A stretch of DNA of 64,000 nucleotides. It comes from Vitis vinifera (lineage: Eukaryota > Streptophyta > Magnoliopsida > Vitales > Vitaceae). The notes under the pieces are model-generated. The model saw only the letters and a program-made list of their open reading frames with translations. It did no database searches and had not been told where the DNA came from. The position numbers were made by a program, and so were the translations under genes. Shown piece after piece: positions 28,780 to 40,000 of the stretch. Within the stretch, counting starts at the first letter, position 1. Every line of letters starts with the position of its first letter. Where the stretch lies: NCBI RefSeq assembly GCF_030704535.1, contig NC_081822.1:31207001-31271000 (forward strand). The letters run 5' to 3'.

Positions 28780-29544
28780 ACATGCTTATAATTCAAAATT
28801 GAGACTAATAACCATATATCATGTTTTACCAATGTAACTCATGTTCCAAAATTATGAATCTAGGGACATAAAGCTTGCCTATGGGCTAAAGTTCTAATTC
28901 AATTAGATCCATGTAAAACCTTATGATAAAACTATCAAATTATGTTCAATTTCCTAATTTTTGTGGGTAATTAAGAAATATAATTTGATATTCCATCCTA
29001 ATTAATTGTACAAATATAATAAAACATTCTTGTGGGATAAAATTTTATTATATCAAATATAATTAATTACCCATAATGTCATTTTCCTACATGTGATCCT
29101 AAAACACTTAATATATAATTTTGCATAATCAAGGATGTTGTGGCTACTCCTTAATTAATTAAAATTATATGGATCATTTGACATTTAATTACTTCACAAG
29201 AAAAACTTATATATATTGCATGAAACCATAAGCAATATGTACACAAAACTCAATATCGATGTACTAATAATATTCAACTCAATATTGCATGTATAATAAA
29301 ACAATATATCATACACACAAAATTATAAGCACATAAATATCTAAAATTAAATCCATAAAGAGCCTTTAAGAATAAATTTAATGTGCAAAATTATTTAATT
29401 TAATGTTATATACATAATAAGCCATAAAAAAAAAATGTACATTCAACTAACAAAAATAAATAGTATAGCACATAAAATATCCATAAAGAAACCCATAAAT
29501 TAACATATTTTAAAACACTAAATTTTATGAATTTAAAAAAAAAA

Positions 29545-29624
29545 TTATAGGTTGCTGCTATGAGGAGTCAAACCTGGGCAGTGGATGAGTAAAGACTAGG
29601 CTGAGACCAACTAGGCTACTGCCC
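29545..29624 (-). repeat. tRNA-like Pol III promoter unit (SINE-like) inside the outer copia leader
   Basis: On the minus strand from 29624 the sequence starts GGGCAGTAGCCTAGTTGG. TAGCCTAGTTGG (29607-29618) fits the Pol III A box, and GGTTTGACTCC (29564-29574) fits the B box. The distance between box starts is 44 nt, as in a real tRNA. The 3' acceptor strand does not pair with the 5' end, so it is not a working tRNA. A T-run follows (AATTTTTTTTT). This looks like the head of a tRNA-derived SINE or a tRNA relic lying between the 5' LTR and gag. Confidence 0.5.
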
Positions 29625-29948
29625 ATTTTCTTATTTCTAGTTTACTTATTTATTTCTTATTTACAGTCAGAATAATAACCCCCTATAATCATCTTCTACC
29701 TCCAACCGAGTCTGTTTGACCCATTTGCGACCCGAAATGAAACCCGACGGTTTCCATGTATTCCATACACCAGATTGATGATTTAAAACACCGAAATGTT
29801 AGAAATCCCATTTCCTAATGATTTCTAACTATATTTTTCATCAAAAACTTCTAAAAACCACAAACTCCAAGATACCAAAACTCATTGTATTTTTTTTATT
29901 TATTGAAAAACATATATTGTAAAACAAACAAAGCAAAGACATACAAGG

Positions 29949-29960
29949 CTCTGATACCAA
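29949..29960 (-). promoter_or_regulatory. Primer-binding site of the outer copia element
   Basis: The plus strand GCTCTGATACCA is TGGTATCAGAGC on the element strand, a perfect 12-base match to the initiator tRNA-Met primer, one base inside the 5' LTR. Confidence 0.9.
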
Positions 29961-29961
29961 A

Positions 29962-30382
29962 TGATGGACAAAAATAATCTAAACATGCTATAACAATCAT
30001 TAAATAGCAATTAGATCATAAGTGAAATTATAAACAGATCGAAAACATACCTCTCACTACTGCCATTCTTATAGGTTAAAAATGCGTTTTTCAATTTTCA
30101 GGCTTGAGGTGCTTCTAAACCTTTCTCAACCTCCACTTAGATGGTGTTTTTAAAAACTGAAAGAGATTGAAGGCTTAGGAAACCCTACCCATTAGTGTTC
30201 TGCCCCTTTTTAAAGACTTTCTCCATCACCGAGCTTGGAGCGTGCATAGAACATGGGGTAGTGATGCGAATGTGGTTCTGAGAGTTAATCCTCGTTCTTA
30301 AATTGATGGAATGATGTGGACCACATTTTGAATCACGCCTTCGGTTTATTACCAAAGATCTAGGAAAAACAAAATCCCAACA
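29962..30382 (-). repeat. 5' LTR of the outer copia element
   Basis: 421 bp, TGATGGACAAA to ATCCCAACA, partner of 15150-15574. On the element strand it starts TGTTGGGATTTT, a common copia LTR start. Confidence 0.93.
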
Positions 30383-30387
30383 CCATG
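30383..30387. repeat. Target-site duplication CCATG, right (outer copia)
   Basis: Exact repeat of 15145-15149. Confidence 0.9.
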
Positions 30388-33300
30388 TTCTGTTTCTTGC
30401 TAATGTTTGGGTTTGTTCCTGACGTTTGAGTGTGGACATTGGGAACCATGCGTATATGAGATCATTTGCATACACCTTTGTTTGGTTTTTCGGTTTTTAT
30501 AGAATCTGCAATCATGCTCTGTTTCTTCACCCTGTTTTGGTTTCCTTTGTGAGATGTCTGCCACCATGTTTATTTTATTTTATTTTATATTTAGAGTGAT
30601 TTTGGTCATCCCCAATTAGTTTGCTATCTCATTGACAAACTATGAGATGGAGCGAGGTTGAATGGTCTTTGGTTTGTTTATTTTATGCTCTGTTTTTATT
30701 TTTGGCCTCCTCTGTATTTCTATGTTTCTTTTGGTGTGTTTGGGGTGATGAGCATTTCAATTGGGTTAAGATTGAGCAGAGGAGTCCATGGTAAGTTGTT
30801 TGATGGGTTAGTTTTCTTGGGTGGATACCAAGGTCTCCACTATATCCCATATTCCAAACCCTCTGAAAATGGCCGATGCCGGAATCCACCCCTACCACCA
30901 ACAGTGGTTGTCGGTTCCCGCTCCTCCGCCCTCCGACGAGGTACATATGATCTTCATCTTGGGTCTACTAGAGGAGGTTGCAACTTGCCTCTATTTTCTG
31001 GCTGAAAATAGTTCCCAATGCCCGCAAGCCATAACCTTTAGAAAATCAATTCTGAGGCTACTCGACAGATTTTTAACCTGCAAATACTCAAGTATATGAT
31101 TTGTAGACGTGGGTGAAACTAATGGAAAAGGAAAGGAATGTACTGGAAGCTAATTGATATTCTTTGAATTTGATGACCATAATGAAGCTGTTACTAGACC
31201 CCACGTGAAAGAGACCACCAAATTCTCCACCCCTGGTTGTATTTGGCCACATGCATAAAGAGCTAGCACATGGAAATGGCCACAGAAAAATGGTTGTTGT
31301 TGGGGAAGACAACGCCACATACCTTTGGTGGGCAAGCACGTACCCTTATCCTTTTTTTTTAATTTATTATTATTCTTTATTCTCACGCGTCAAAGTTTTA
31401 TTTTCGCAAATTCTCTTTTAAATGATTTTCAAAATTCCGGTTTTTCAAATAATCTTATTTTCATTCCAATTTGCAAATTTAATATTTTTTTTAAAATTCC
31501 ATTCCCAAATAATTTTTCAAAATTCCAATTTCCAAAACTTCAATTCTCAAATAATTTTTCATCTTTGGCATGGATTAGGACTTGTACCAGCTATATGTAC
31601 GTACAAGTGAACACCAACAATAGATCAACTCCTTTCTTTCTTTCTTTCAACTGTGAACAAGCTCTAACCATGCACATCATCTCCAAATGCACTCTAAATG
31701 ATCCAACCAGGTGACTCTCTTAGAAATCCACATATACGTTTAAACAATCTTAAGTGCATCCGCTCTTCCTCCAATGAACATACCCATATATCCTCAAGCC
31801 AAACCTTGTCCCCATTTCCAAAACGCCTCAACCAGACTTTTCATGGGCTATCCATATGCCTAGCAGCCTTGAATTATATTTTTCCTCATTTTGTCTATTG
31901 CAAACAACAATTTTGCCATCTTCTTATAGCTAGGTTCATCTTCCTTGTTTCAAAAATTTGGCATTTGAAATGATCACTACACAACTCAAATCAAACCAAT
32001 ATTAATGGTCGTTACAAGAGTAACGATTAATATGTTAATCGAATGTCTTTTTAGCCTGGTTACTACCCAAAAGGCATGAAATATATGTCAATCAATACTT
32101 GAATTATGCGCTTTTTGAGTAGTACTTGATAAGTAATAAATTTACAATATCTTAATGGTGAAGAAAACGCATCACAAAAATACGAGTACAGTTTGATTAA
32201 AATATCATGATGAGATAGAATAATGTAGTCAAAAGTGGTGGGTTTATACAAATTTGGTTGCCAATACACTTCGTACGACAGTAAAGAAGGATGTGGACGA
32301 AGCATAGATGAATCTAGTTCACAACACAAATTTAAAATCATCAATATGGTACTTGTTTGTTGCTCCTTGGTTCTACAAATGGTAGCATTGTGGAGGTACA
32401 CATGTATAGATAAATGTGTGAGAGAGAGAGAGAGAGCTTAGCCCCTTCATGTAATTATTGTACGTGTTGGCTTATAAAGTGTTAGGATTAGGTCAATTAG
32501 GTGCAAAGATCATACCAATGGTTGAACGAAACTAGATCATGCCTTGTTAATGTCCAATCATACAATTATTACATTTTTCTCAATTTAGGGTTAGACTCTT
32601 TGCATATAGTAATTATGTGGGCAACACTCAATTACATTAGAAGTGTGTCTCATCACATTAAATGCAATCATTTTTGTGTATAGGGTCATTTGTGAATGGG
32701 GGTTGACCATGCAACCATTCCCTAGCTAGTCACCCAAAACCATTCATGTTTGGAGTAACATGTGCCCTTTGGATGACACACATCATTTCATCTTAGAGCC
32801 CACAAGGAGAAATTATCGAAAGGAAAAATTGAAAGCACGGTAAGGCACTGAATGTGTTTTCCAATTGATTTGGTGGTTTTATACGAGAGTGGCATCCAAT
32901 TATATTAAATAGTGTCTCAAAGGAGATCTACAAGAGGAGACTCCAACACTCTACTGCAACAAATTCATCCACCAATGGACTAATTTGGAGGTATCATATA
33001 TTCCATTGGAGCTTGTAGTTCTTGTATTTTATATAAAAAATTACCATTATTTTCTATTTTTAAAAATAGAAAACAAAATGTACATCCAAATGGACACTTC
33101 ATATATCTCACTCACATTCTTCTTAAAAGAATTTTAGCTTTAGAGGATGGTCACCACTTGCTTTCTTGAGTAAAAATTGCATCATTTTAGGAAGCCATTT
33201 CTACAAGTAAATCTCTTTCACTCTTCTCCATCCTGTAAACTTAGGTTGCCTCATTAGAAGTTCGCAAAGCTGGATTTTAATCGAACAATAAAATGTTGCA

Positions 33301-34097
33301 ATCAAGTCACAGGATAAAATATAAGCAAAAAAAAAATGATTAGATAAGAACCGGCTTGTTACATTTGGTAATTAAATTTCATCACCTAAGAATAAATTGC
33401 TTTCAAATCCACTATGTTGGAATGTTGAATATCTTATCAGCAAATCATTTTAAGTTAAAGAAAGTTGAATCAATGAAATACATCTTGGAAAAGGACAACC
33501 TAAATGGTTAAGAGTGTGAATGAGTTTAGGTGTCAAGCATGGCCCTTCTTGTCATGCCCTCATGTTGCAGTTGTACATGGGAATAAACACTGAGAAAGAA
33601 AGAAAGAAAGAAAACAAACTATTTACGACATTGGTGCATGAATAGATTTTAATAATTATACATGTATGGAAAAAAAAAAAAAAAACCAAAAGTGTAATAG
33701 AATTGAAATTTTGATGCAAATTGATGCTATCAGCATCATTACACACTACCATGTCCTTGATGATATAAGAGTGTAAGAACAGTTCTGCAAATTAATTAAT
33801 TTTTACAAATATAATTTAAAAAATAATTAAAGGTTTATAATTATACTTGGAAAGGAAATTCAGAAGAAAGAAATTAAATTTTAAATATATTCATCAAAAT
33901 AAATATTGCAATTAGTGTTGAGACTTATCTCTTACAAAAGATATCAAAAAGAAAGAAATTAATGTCACAATTATAGCAATAAATATTAAAATTAAATAAA
34001 GTGAATGAATTATTTGTCATATATGTCAAACACCTATTTAGGGTTTATAAGGAAACTTTGGGTTGAAGAAGAGTCTACACAGAGCCCAGCAGGAGCA
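30388..34097. other. Intergenic region before the permease cluster
   Basis: Apart from the RRM-gene fragment at 30869-30985 I see no gene. It holds a low-complexity stretch built from AATTTCCAAATAATTTTTC-like words (31410-31560), a GA run near 32420 and short A/GAAA runs. Short frames here have no recognisable domain. Confidence 0.5.
30869..30985 (+). pseudogene. Fragment of an RRM RNA-binding protein gene (scw1-like)
   Basis: The frame beginning at the ATG at 30869 reads MADAGIHPYHQQW, then PAPPPSDEV, then a degenerate IFILGLLEEV. I recall plant RRM proteins of the scw1-like type that start with a GIHPYHQQW motif, then a Pro-rich stretch and DEVRTIFISGLP at the first RRM strand. Here the Pro-rich part is shortened and similarity stops after about 38 codons, before the RNP motifs. 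It is a truncated gene copy or a fragment carried by a mobile element. The identification rests on memory of the motif. Confidence 0.5.
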
Positions 34098-37000
34098 ATG
34101 GCTTTAGGAGATGATGGGGTCGTAAGAACAGGTAATCTTTATTATATATGGCTGAAATTTGGAGCTTTACATGTCTTATTTTCAAGCATTTCACCTTGTG
34201 AAAATTTATACAAGGAGATATATACTACAGATTTATACCCAGACATTCTATTACTAAAATTTAGTCATGTTCTTGCAGATGTGTTATTCATATAATTAGA
34301 TTGGAAATGTTAGTAGGATCAGTTCCTAGGCTTGTGAAAAAAGATTAAAACCCATAAAAAATAATCATCTTTTTTCTCTCCTTTTGCATCTCTGTCTTCT
34401 ATCCTCAGTTCAATCCTTTGCTTTGATTACAAACCATTATAAGGTATGAGAAGCATCAGGTGTGTATAAAACAATAATTGTAAGAGAAATGAAGGTTAGT
34501 AAATATATATATATATATATATATATACTAGCAAAATTAGTAGTAGAGATGTGAATAGAGACTTTTTCAAACCATCAGACTGAATTGCATCCAAATTCCA
34601 CTAATTGTCATCTGGATTCAAACATGTATCCACCTAAAAAGGATTAGGTTCCAAAATCCTAAACAGTGAATGGAAATAAGATTCAACTGAAACCTTTCCT
34701 TTTGCTCACTCTGTGTGTTCTTGATATAGGATTTTACTTATATATCATATGCGATAGCTAGGTTAATTACATTGGCACAAAATAATTCCCTCATTGAAAG
34801 AAAAAAATAATAAAAATTGAAGTTCCCCAAGTAAAAGTTTTTCCCAAGTAAGTTAAAAAATTGAAGTCAAAACTATAAAACAAAAATATCAATGATCTAA
34901 CAAGGAAATTAATATGGCAATTCTGGTTCATATCACTTTGAATTAGCAATTTATGGTGGCAAGAAAATGAGGATTCTAAAAGAGTGAATGTCTTTAATAC
35001 TTCAAGTTGAACTGTGAATTAAACATTTTCCATTGATATATATCATCAACGTATTCATTTATTCAACACTGGATTTTGTTCATTTTTAACACAAAGATTA
35101 AGTAACTGTGTGGCTGTCACTCAGGGACCTTCTGGAGTACAATTCCTCATGCTTTTACTTCTATGGTTGGTACTGGTATTTTGGCTTTGCCATGGAGTAT
35201 TTCTCAATTGGGTTGGATTGTTGGACCGGTTGCTATACTTGCATTTCCAGTAATTACATATTATTATGCCATGCTTCTCTGCGACTGTTATAGAACTCCT
35301 GACCCGATCAAGGGAAGAAGAAATCGCACATATGTGGATGCTGTGAGAGCATTTTTAGGTATAGCATATGCACCCCATTCTTCTATTACTTTCACATTAT
35401 AACTATCGACTTTAACCTTGTACATAATAGTTATTAATATTGGCTCAGCAACATTTTAACGAATGGCCTTTCCACCACTTAGAAGATTAAAAACTCATTA
35501 ATGTAGTGTTCTTATAGGAAAAATTAATAATAAATGTAATAACATTTGTGCAGGCAAAAGAAATGTAGTTATATGTGGTGTCTTGCAATATGCAGCACTG
35601 TGGGGGACGATGATCGGTTACACAATTACAACTGCCATTAGTATAGCGTGAGTACTTCTGTAAATGTCAGTGAAGAAAAGTGGATCTCAAGCCTTTCTAA
35701 TTAAGGAAACTGATGGTTAATCAAGAAAAATGAAACTTTTTACTTCTTACAAATTCATATTATCCTCTAGCCGATCACAAATGTCATTGATTTACTTACC
35801 GTGTTTCTGTTTTTGAACTGAATAGATCTGTGAAGAGATCAATTTGCTTCCATAGACATGATGCAAGATGTGATGTACAAGGAAATATATATATGATGGC
35901 ATTTGGAGCAATGGAAATTGTTCTATCTCAATTTCCAAACTTAGAAAAAGTGACGATTCTTTCAGTAATTGCTACAGCTACATCATTTATTTATTCACTT
36001 GTTGCATTGGGTCTATCTGTTGCAAAACTCTCTACATACCATGAGCTTAGAGGAAGTACACTGGTGGCTAATGTGGGAGAGGATATTGCTTCATTAACCA
36101 AGGTTTGGCATGTTTTCCAAGCTCTTGGAAATATTGCTTTTGCTTACACTTACTCCTGGCTGCTATTAGAAATTCAGGTATGTTGTTATCAATTCGATAT
36201 GTTCTTTTGCTTTTGGAATATGATCTTGGTAAATGTTTCTCGGAATGGCTTCTCTGGTGTATTAAACAATGGCATACTATGGAAGTGCTTCCAACATAAT
36301 CAGAGAAGCAATTTGGAAATTTTAACTGATGCAGATTGGATTTTATTCTAAGAATGATTACTAACTCTGCATATATTCAACTTTATGAAGGATACATTAA
36401 AGTCACCACCACCAGAGAATCAAGTAATGAAGAAAGTCTCCTTGTATACTATTGCTGGAACATCAATTTTTTATTCATCTTTGGGATTCATAGGTTATGC
36501 AGCATTTGGAAGTCATGCTCCAGGAAATGTTCTCACGGGATTTGGTGAACCATTTTGGCTTGTTGACATTGGCCACATTTCCGTGATCATACATTTAATT
36601 GGAGCTTATCAGGTTCTCTCTCTCGCTCTTTGTGTATCTATATAATTTTGAAAACCATCAGTGTATTCAATATTTAATATTCAAGCAGGAAAATTATTTT
36701 AGTGGAGAGTAATTGTGCATTATCAAATGCATCGAACTGGCAGTCTAATTACTACAATTACTAATTTTTTCAAGAGTGTGAAAAGGTATCTAAAGTACAA
36801 TCAATTTCCGATTAGTCACAAATGAATGAGATGTAAAGAATGAAAGAAACCAAAACTGTTCTGGAAAAAACTTACCAGATACAGAGTATATACGTATATT
36901 TAAAACAGAGTAATTACATTAGGATCAGATCAAACCTCAGAAAATCTAAGGTTGTTACAAGAGATAAACGTCTAAACATAGATTACAAACATTCAAATAT

Positions 37001-40000
37001 AGGATAGAGTTGTTGGAGATAAACTCGGAAACGCAGCTCACTAACTTGAGTTTTCTTAAATATTTGAATGATCATTATCATTATTGTTATCACTAACATT
37101 CCCCAGCAAATTGGCAGGAAGATCGTAGATAGCTAGTTTGTCACGAAGGAAACAAAATCTATTAGTCGTATGTCCTTTGGTGAAAATATCTGCAGGCTAA
37201 ATAGAAGTAGAAATGTGCTCTAAAATGATGTCTCGATGTGCTACTTTCTCACGCACAAAATGATAATCCACTTCGATATGCTTAGAATGGGCATGAAAAA
37301 TAGGATTAGAGACAAGTGAAGAGCACTAATGTTATCACATTAGATAACAGGAGGAGAATCAAGAGAAATTTTCAGTTCACATAACAACATATGCAACCAA
37401 TATACTTCAGCGGTAACTAGAGTCAGACATCTATATTCGGCCTCAGTGCTTGATTTAGATATCATTGGTTGTTTCTTTGCCGACCAAGAGATAAGATTGG
37501 GACCAACAAACACACCATAGCCACATGTTGAACGTCTGTCATCAGGGTCATCAGCCCAATCCAGAGTATTTTTCAGATAACGTAGGACACGCTTGGCTAT
37601 TGTCCAATGAGCTTTAGTTGGGGCTTGCATATGTTGACAAAGTTGATTCACGGAGTAAGTGATATCTAGGTGAGTGAGAGTTATATATTGTAAGGCACCG
37701 ACTGTGTGACGATATTCAGAAGGATCAAACAGGGGATCTCCATCAAATTTGGAGAGCTTAGTACCAGAAACACATGGGGCATAATAAGGATGTATGCCAA
37801 TGAGGTTGACACAATCTAAGAGATCAATAATGTATCTTGTCTGCTGAAAATGTAGTCTGGAAGAATCACGGGTAGCTTCAATACCCAGGAAGTATGATAA
37901 CTGCCCAAGGTCCTTCATAGCAAAATCTAGCTGAAGATTAGAGATCAGTTCATCAATAAACGACCGAACATTAGATGTCACGAGAATGTTGTCTACGTAA
38001 ACTAGTAAGAACGCATGATTAGAGTCACGGTGATAGGTGAACAAAGAGGGATCGACCTAAGAACTTACGAATCCGAGAGATAAAAGGGTAGTGGATAAGT
38101 GATTAAACCAAGTCCGAGGGGCTTATTTTAATCCGTAAATAGATTTATGCAACTTACACACAAACTGTGGATTGGTAGGATCTTCAAAACCTTTAGGTTG
38201 AGCCATATAAACTTCCTCATCCAAAATTCCATGAAGGAAGGCATTAGACACATCTAGTTGCCGAATGTCCCAATTAAATGAGACAACAAGGGCGAGTACA
38301 ATGCGAACTATGGATGGTTTAATAACTGGGCTGAATGTGTCAAAGAAATCAATACCACTACGTTGGAGATAACCAACTGCAACTAGCCGTGGTTTAAGTC
38401 TTTCAATACTCCCATCTAGTCGGCGTTTGGATTTAAAAACCCATTTACTCGGAACAACATTTTTGTCGGGTGGACAAGGGCATAAAGTCCAGGTTTCATT
38501 CTTCAACAAAGCTTGGAATTCACACTCCATAGCTAAATGCCATTCAGGTATAGCAGCAGCTTGAGCATAGGAACAGGGCTCGGAAATAATAACACATGCA
38601 TGCAAAGCTCAGAGGGGATGACGTGTTGAGTAATAGAGATGAAAATCAAGGTATGTGCGAGGCCTAAAATGACCAATTTGTGATCTAGTGACAACATGAT
38701 AGGAAGGGGCTGAACTGGTCGAAGTAGAAGATGAGGGCTCAAGGATGTTGCTAGGAGAAGAGGAAATAGGAGAGTTGATGTCTGATGGAATAGAGAAATC
38801 ATGGTCAGTGGGAATTATAGGAGTAGTGTGAGGTGGTGAAACAGAAGAGGAAGGAGAAGATGAAGGGAAAATGTGTGAAGGAGGATAATGAAGGGTAGAG
38901 AATTACCTATCGAGGGAACGCTACTGCCAGAGTCCATGAGAGGAGATTGTACACGAGCAAGGAACACAGCCTCATCAAAGATCACATTTTTGGAAATATA
39001 CACACATCGGGAGGAAGGATCATAGCAACTAAACCCATTCTAATTAGAACAATAACCAATGAAAATGCATGGTGTGCTATGGTAAGAGAGTTTATTAGGC
39101 ATGTAAGGTCGAAGACATGGAAAGCATTGACACCCAAAGGAACGAAAATAGCTAAAATCTGGAGGAAGATGAAATAGACATTCAAAGGGTGAAGAAAAAT
39201 TGAGAACTTTTGTGGGCAACCGATTAATGATAAATATAGATGTTAAGAAAGCATCGACCCAAAATTTCGTAGCTAATCCAGATTGCGTAAGGAGAGTGAG
39301 TCCCATTTCGACTATATGACGATGTTTCCTCTCGGCAAGGCCGTTTTGTTTAGAGGTATGCAGACAAGAAAGCCGATGAAAAATCCCATTATCACTTAGA
39401 AATTGTTTAAAAATGGTGGAGCAATATTCACAAACATTGTCACTTTGTAATTGCTTAGTGGGATAATTAAATTGCTTTTTTACTAAAATTTTGAATTTGA
39501 AAAACGTAGCATAAACATTGGATTTATTGGAAATGGGATATAGCCAACAAAAGCTAGTAAAGTCATCAATAAAAATAACATAGTAGAGACAACCACTCAA
39601 AGATGAGTGGAAATGAACCATACATCTTAATGAATTAACTCTAGATGAGCAGTTGATTCTCTTGAGGAAGTAAAAAATGGTAACTACTTAGACTTACCTA
39701 GTTGACACAACACACAAATAGACTTTTTATTAAAAGAATCACTAACAGGTAGAGAATAATTATGAAGAACATTAATTATGCAAAGTAGACGATGAAGGAT
39801 GTCCCAAACGACAATGCCAAGTAGCGATAGAGGCCTTAACCCCAATAGTCATGGAGAAAGCATGAAATTTAGATGATGATAGTTGTTGTAGGTTGATCGA
39901 GTACAATCCTCTATCACTGGGCCCCGTCATGAGTGTGTCCCCCGTCTTGAGGTCCTTCACAAAAAAATTGGAACCAGTAAGTTCAAATAACACATTATTG

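Larger units (their letters stand above)
15150..30382 (-). mobile_element. Outer Ty1/copia LTR retrotransposon, interrupted by a second element
   Basis: The minus-strand element is bounded by LTRs at 15150-15574 (3' LTR) and 29962-30382 (5' LTR), with a CCATG target duplication. On its own strand the order is 5' LTR, primer site, gag (28779 to about 27991), the inner element, then protease, integrase, RT and RNase H (about 19090 to 15880), the standard copia order. Without the 8.8-kb insertion it would be about 6.4 kb. It is dead: there is an in-frame TAA in gag at 28333-28335, several stops and frame changes in pol, and altered catalytic positions (see parts). It predates the inner element, which sits inside it. 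Confidence 0.93.

Noticed and set aside
31325..31714. 129-codon frame rich in Phe, Asn and Ile
   Set aside because: Built from AATTTCCAAATAATTTTTC-type low-complexity repeats.
34005..34295. Upstream ATG at 34005, in frame with permease exon 1
   Set aside because: The frame reads through the exon 1 donor into the intron; the start at 34098 matches the paralogue's start position and length.
36105..36548. Alternative frames overlapping permease exons 4 and 5
   Set aside because: They run across GT-AG splice sites of the real exons and use frames not conserved in the paralogue.
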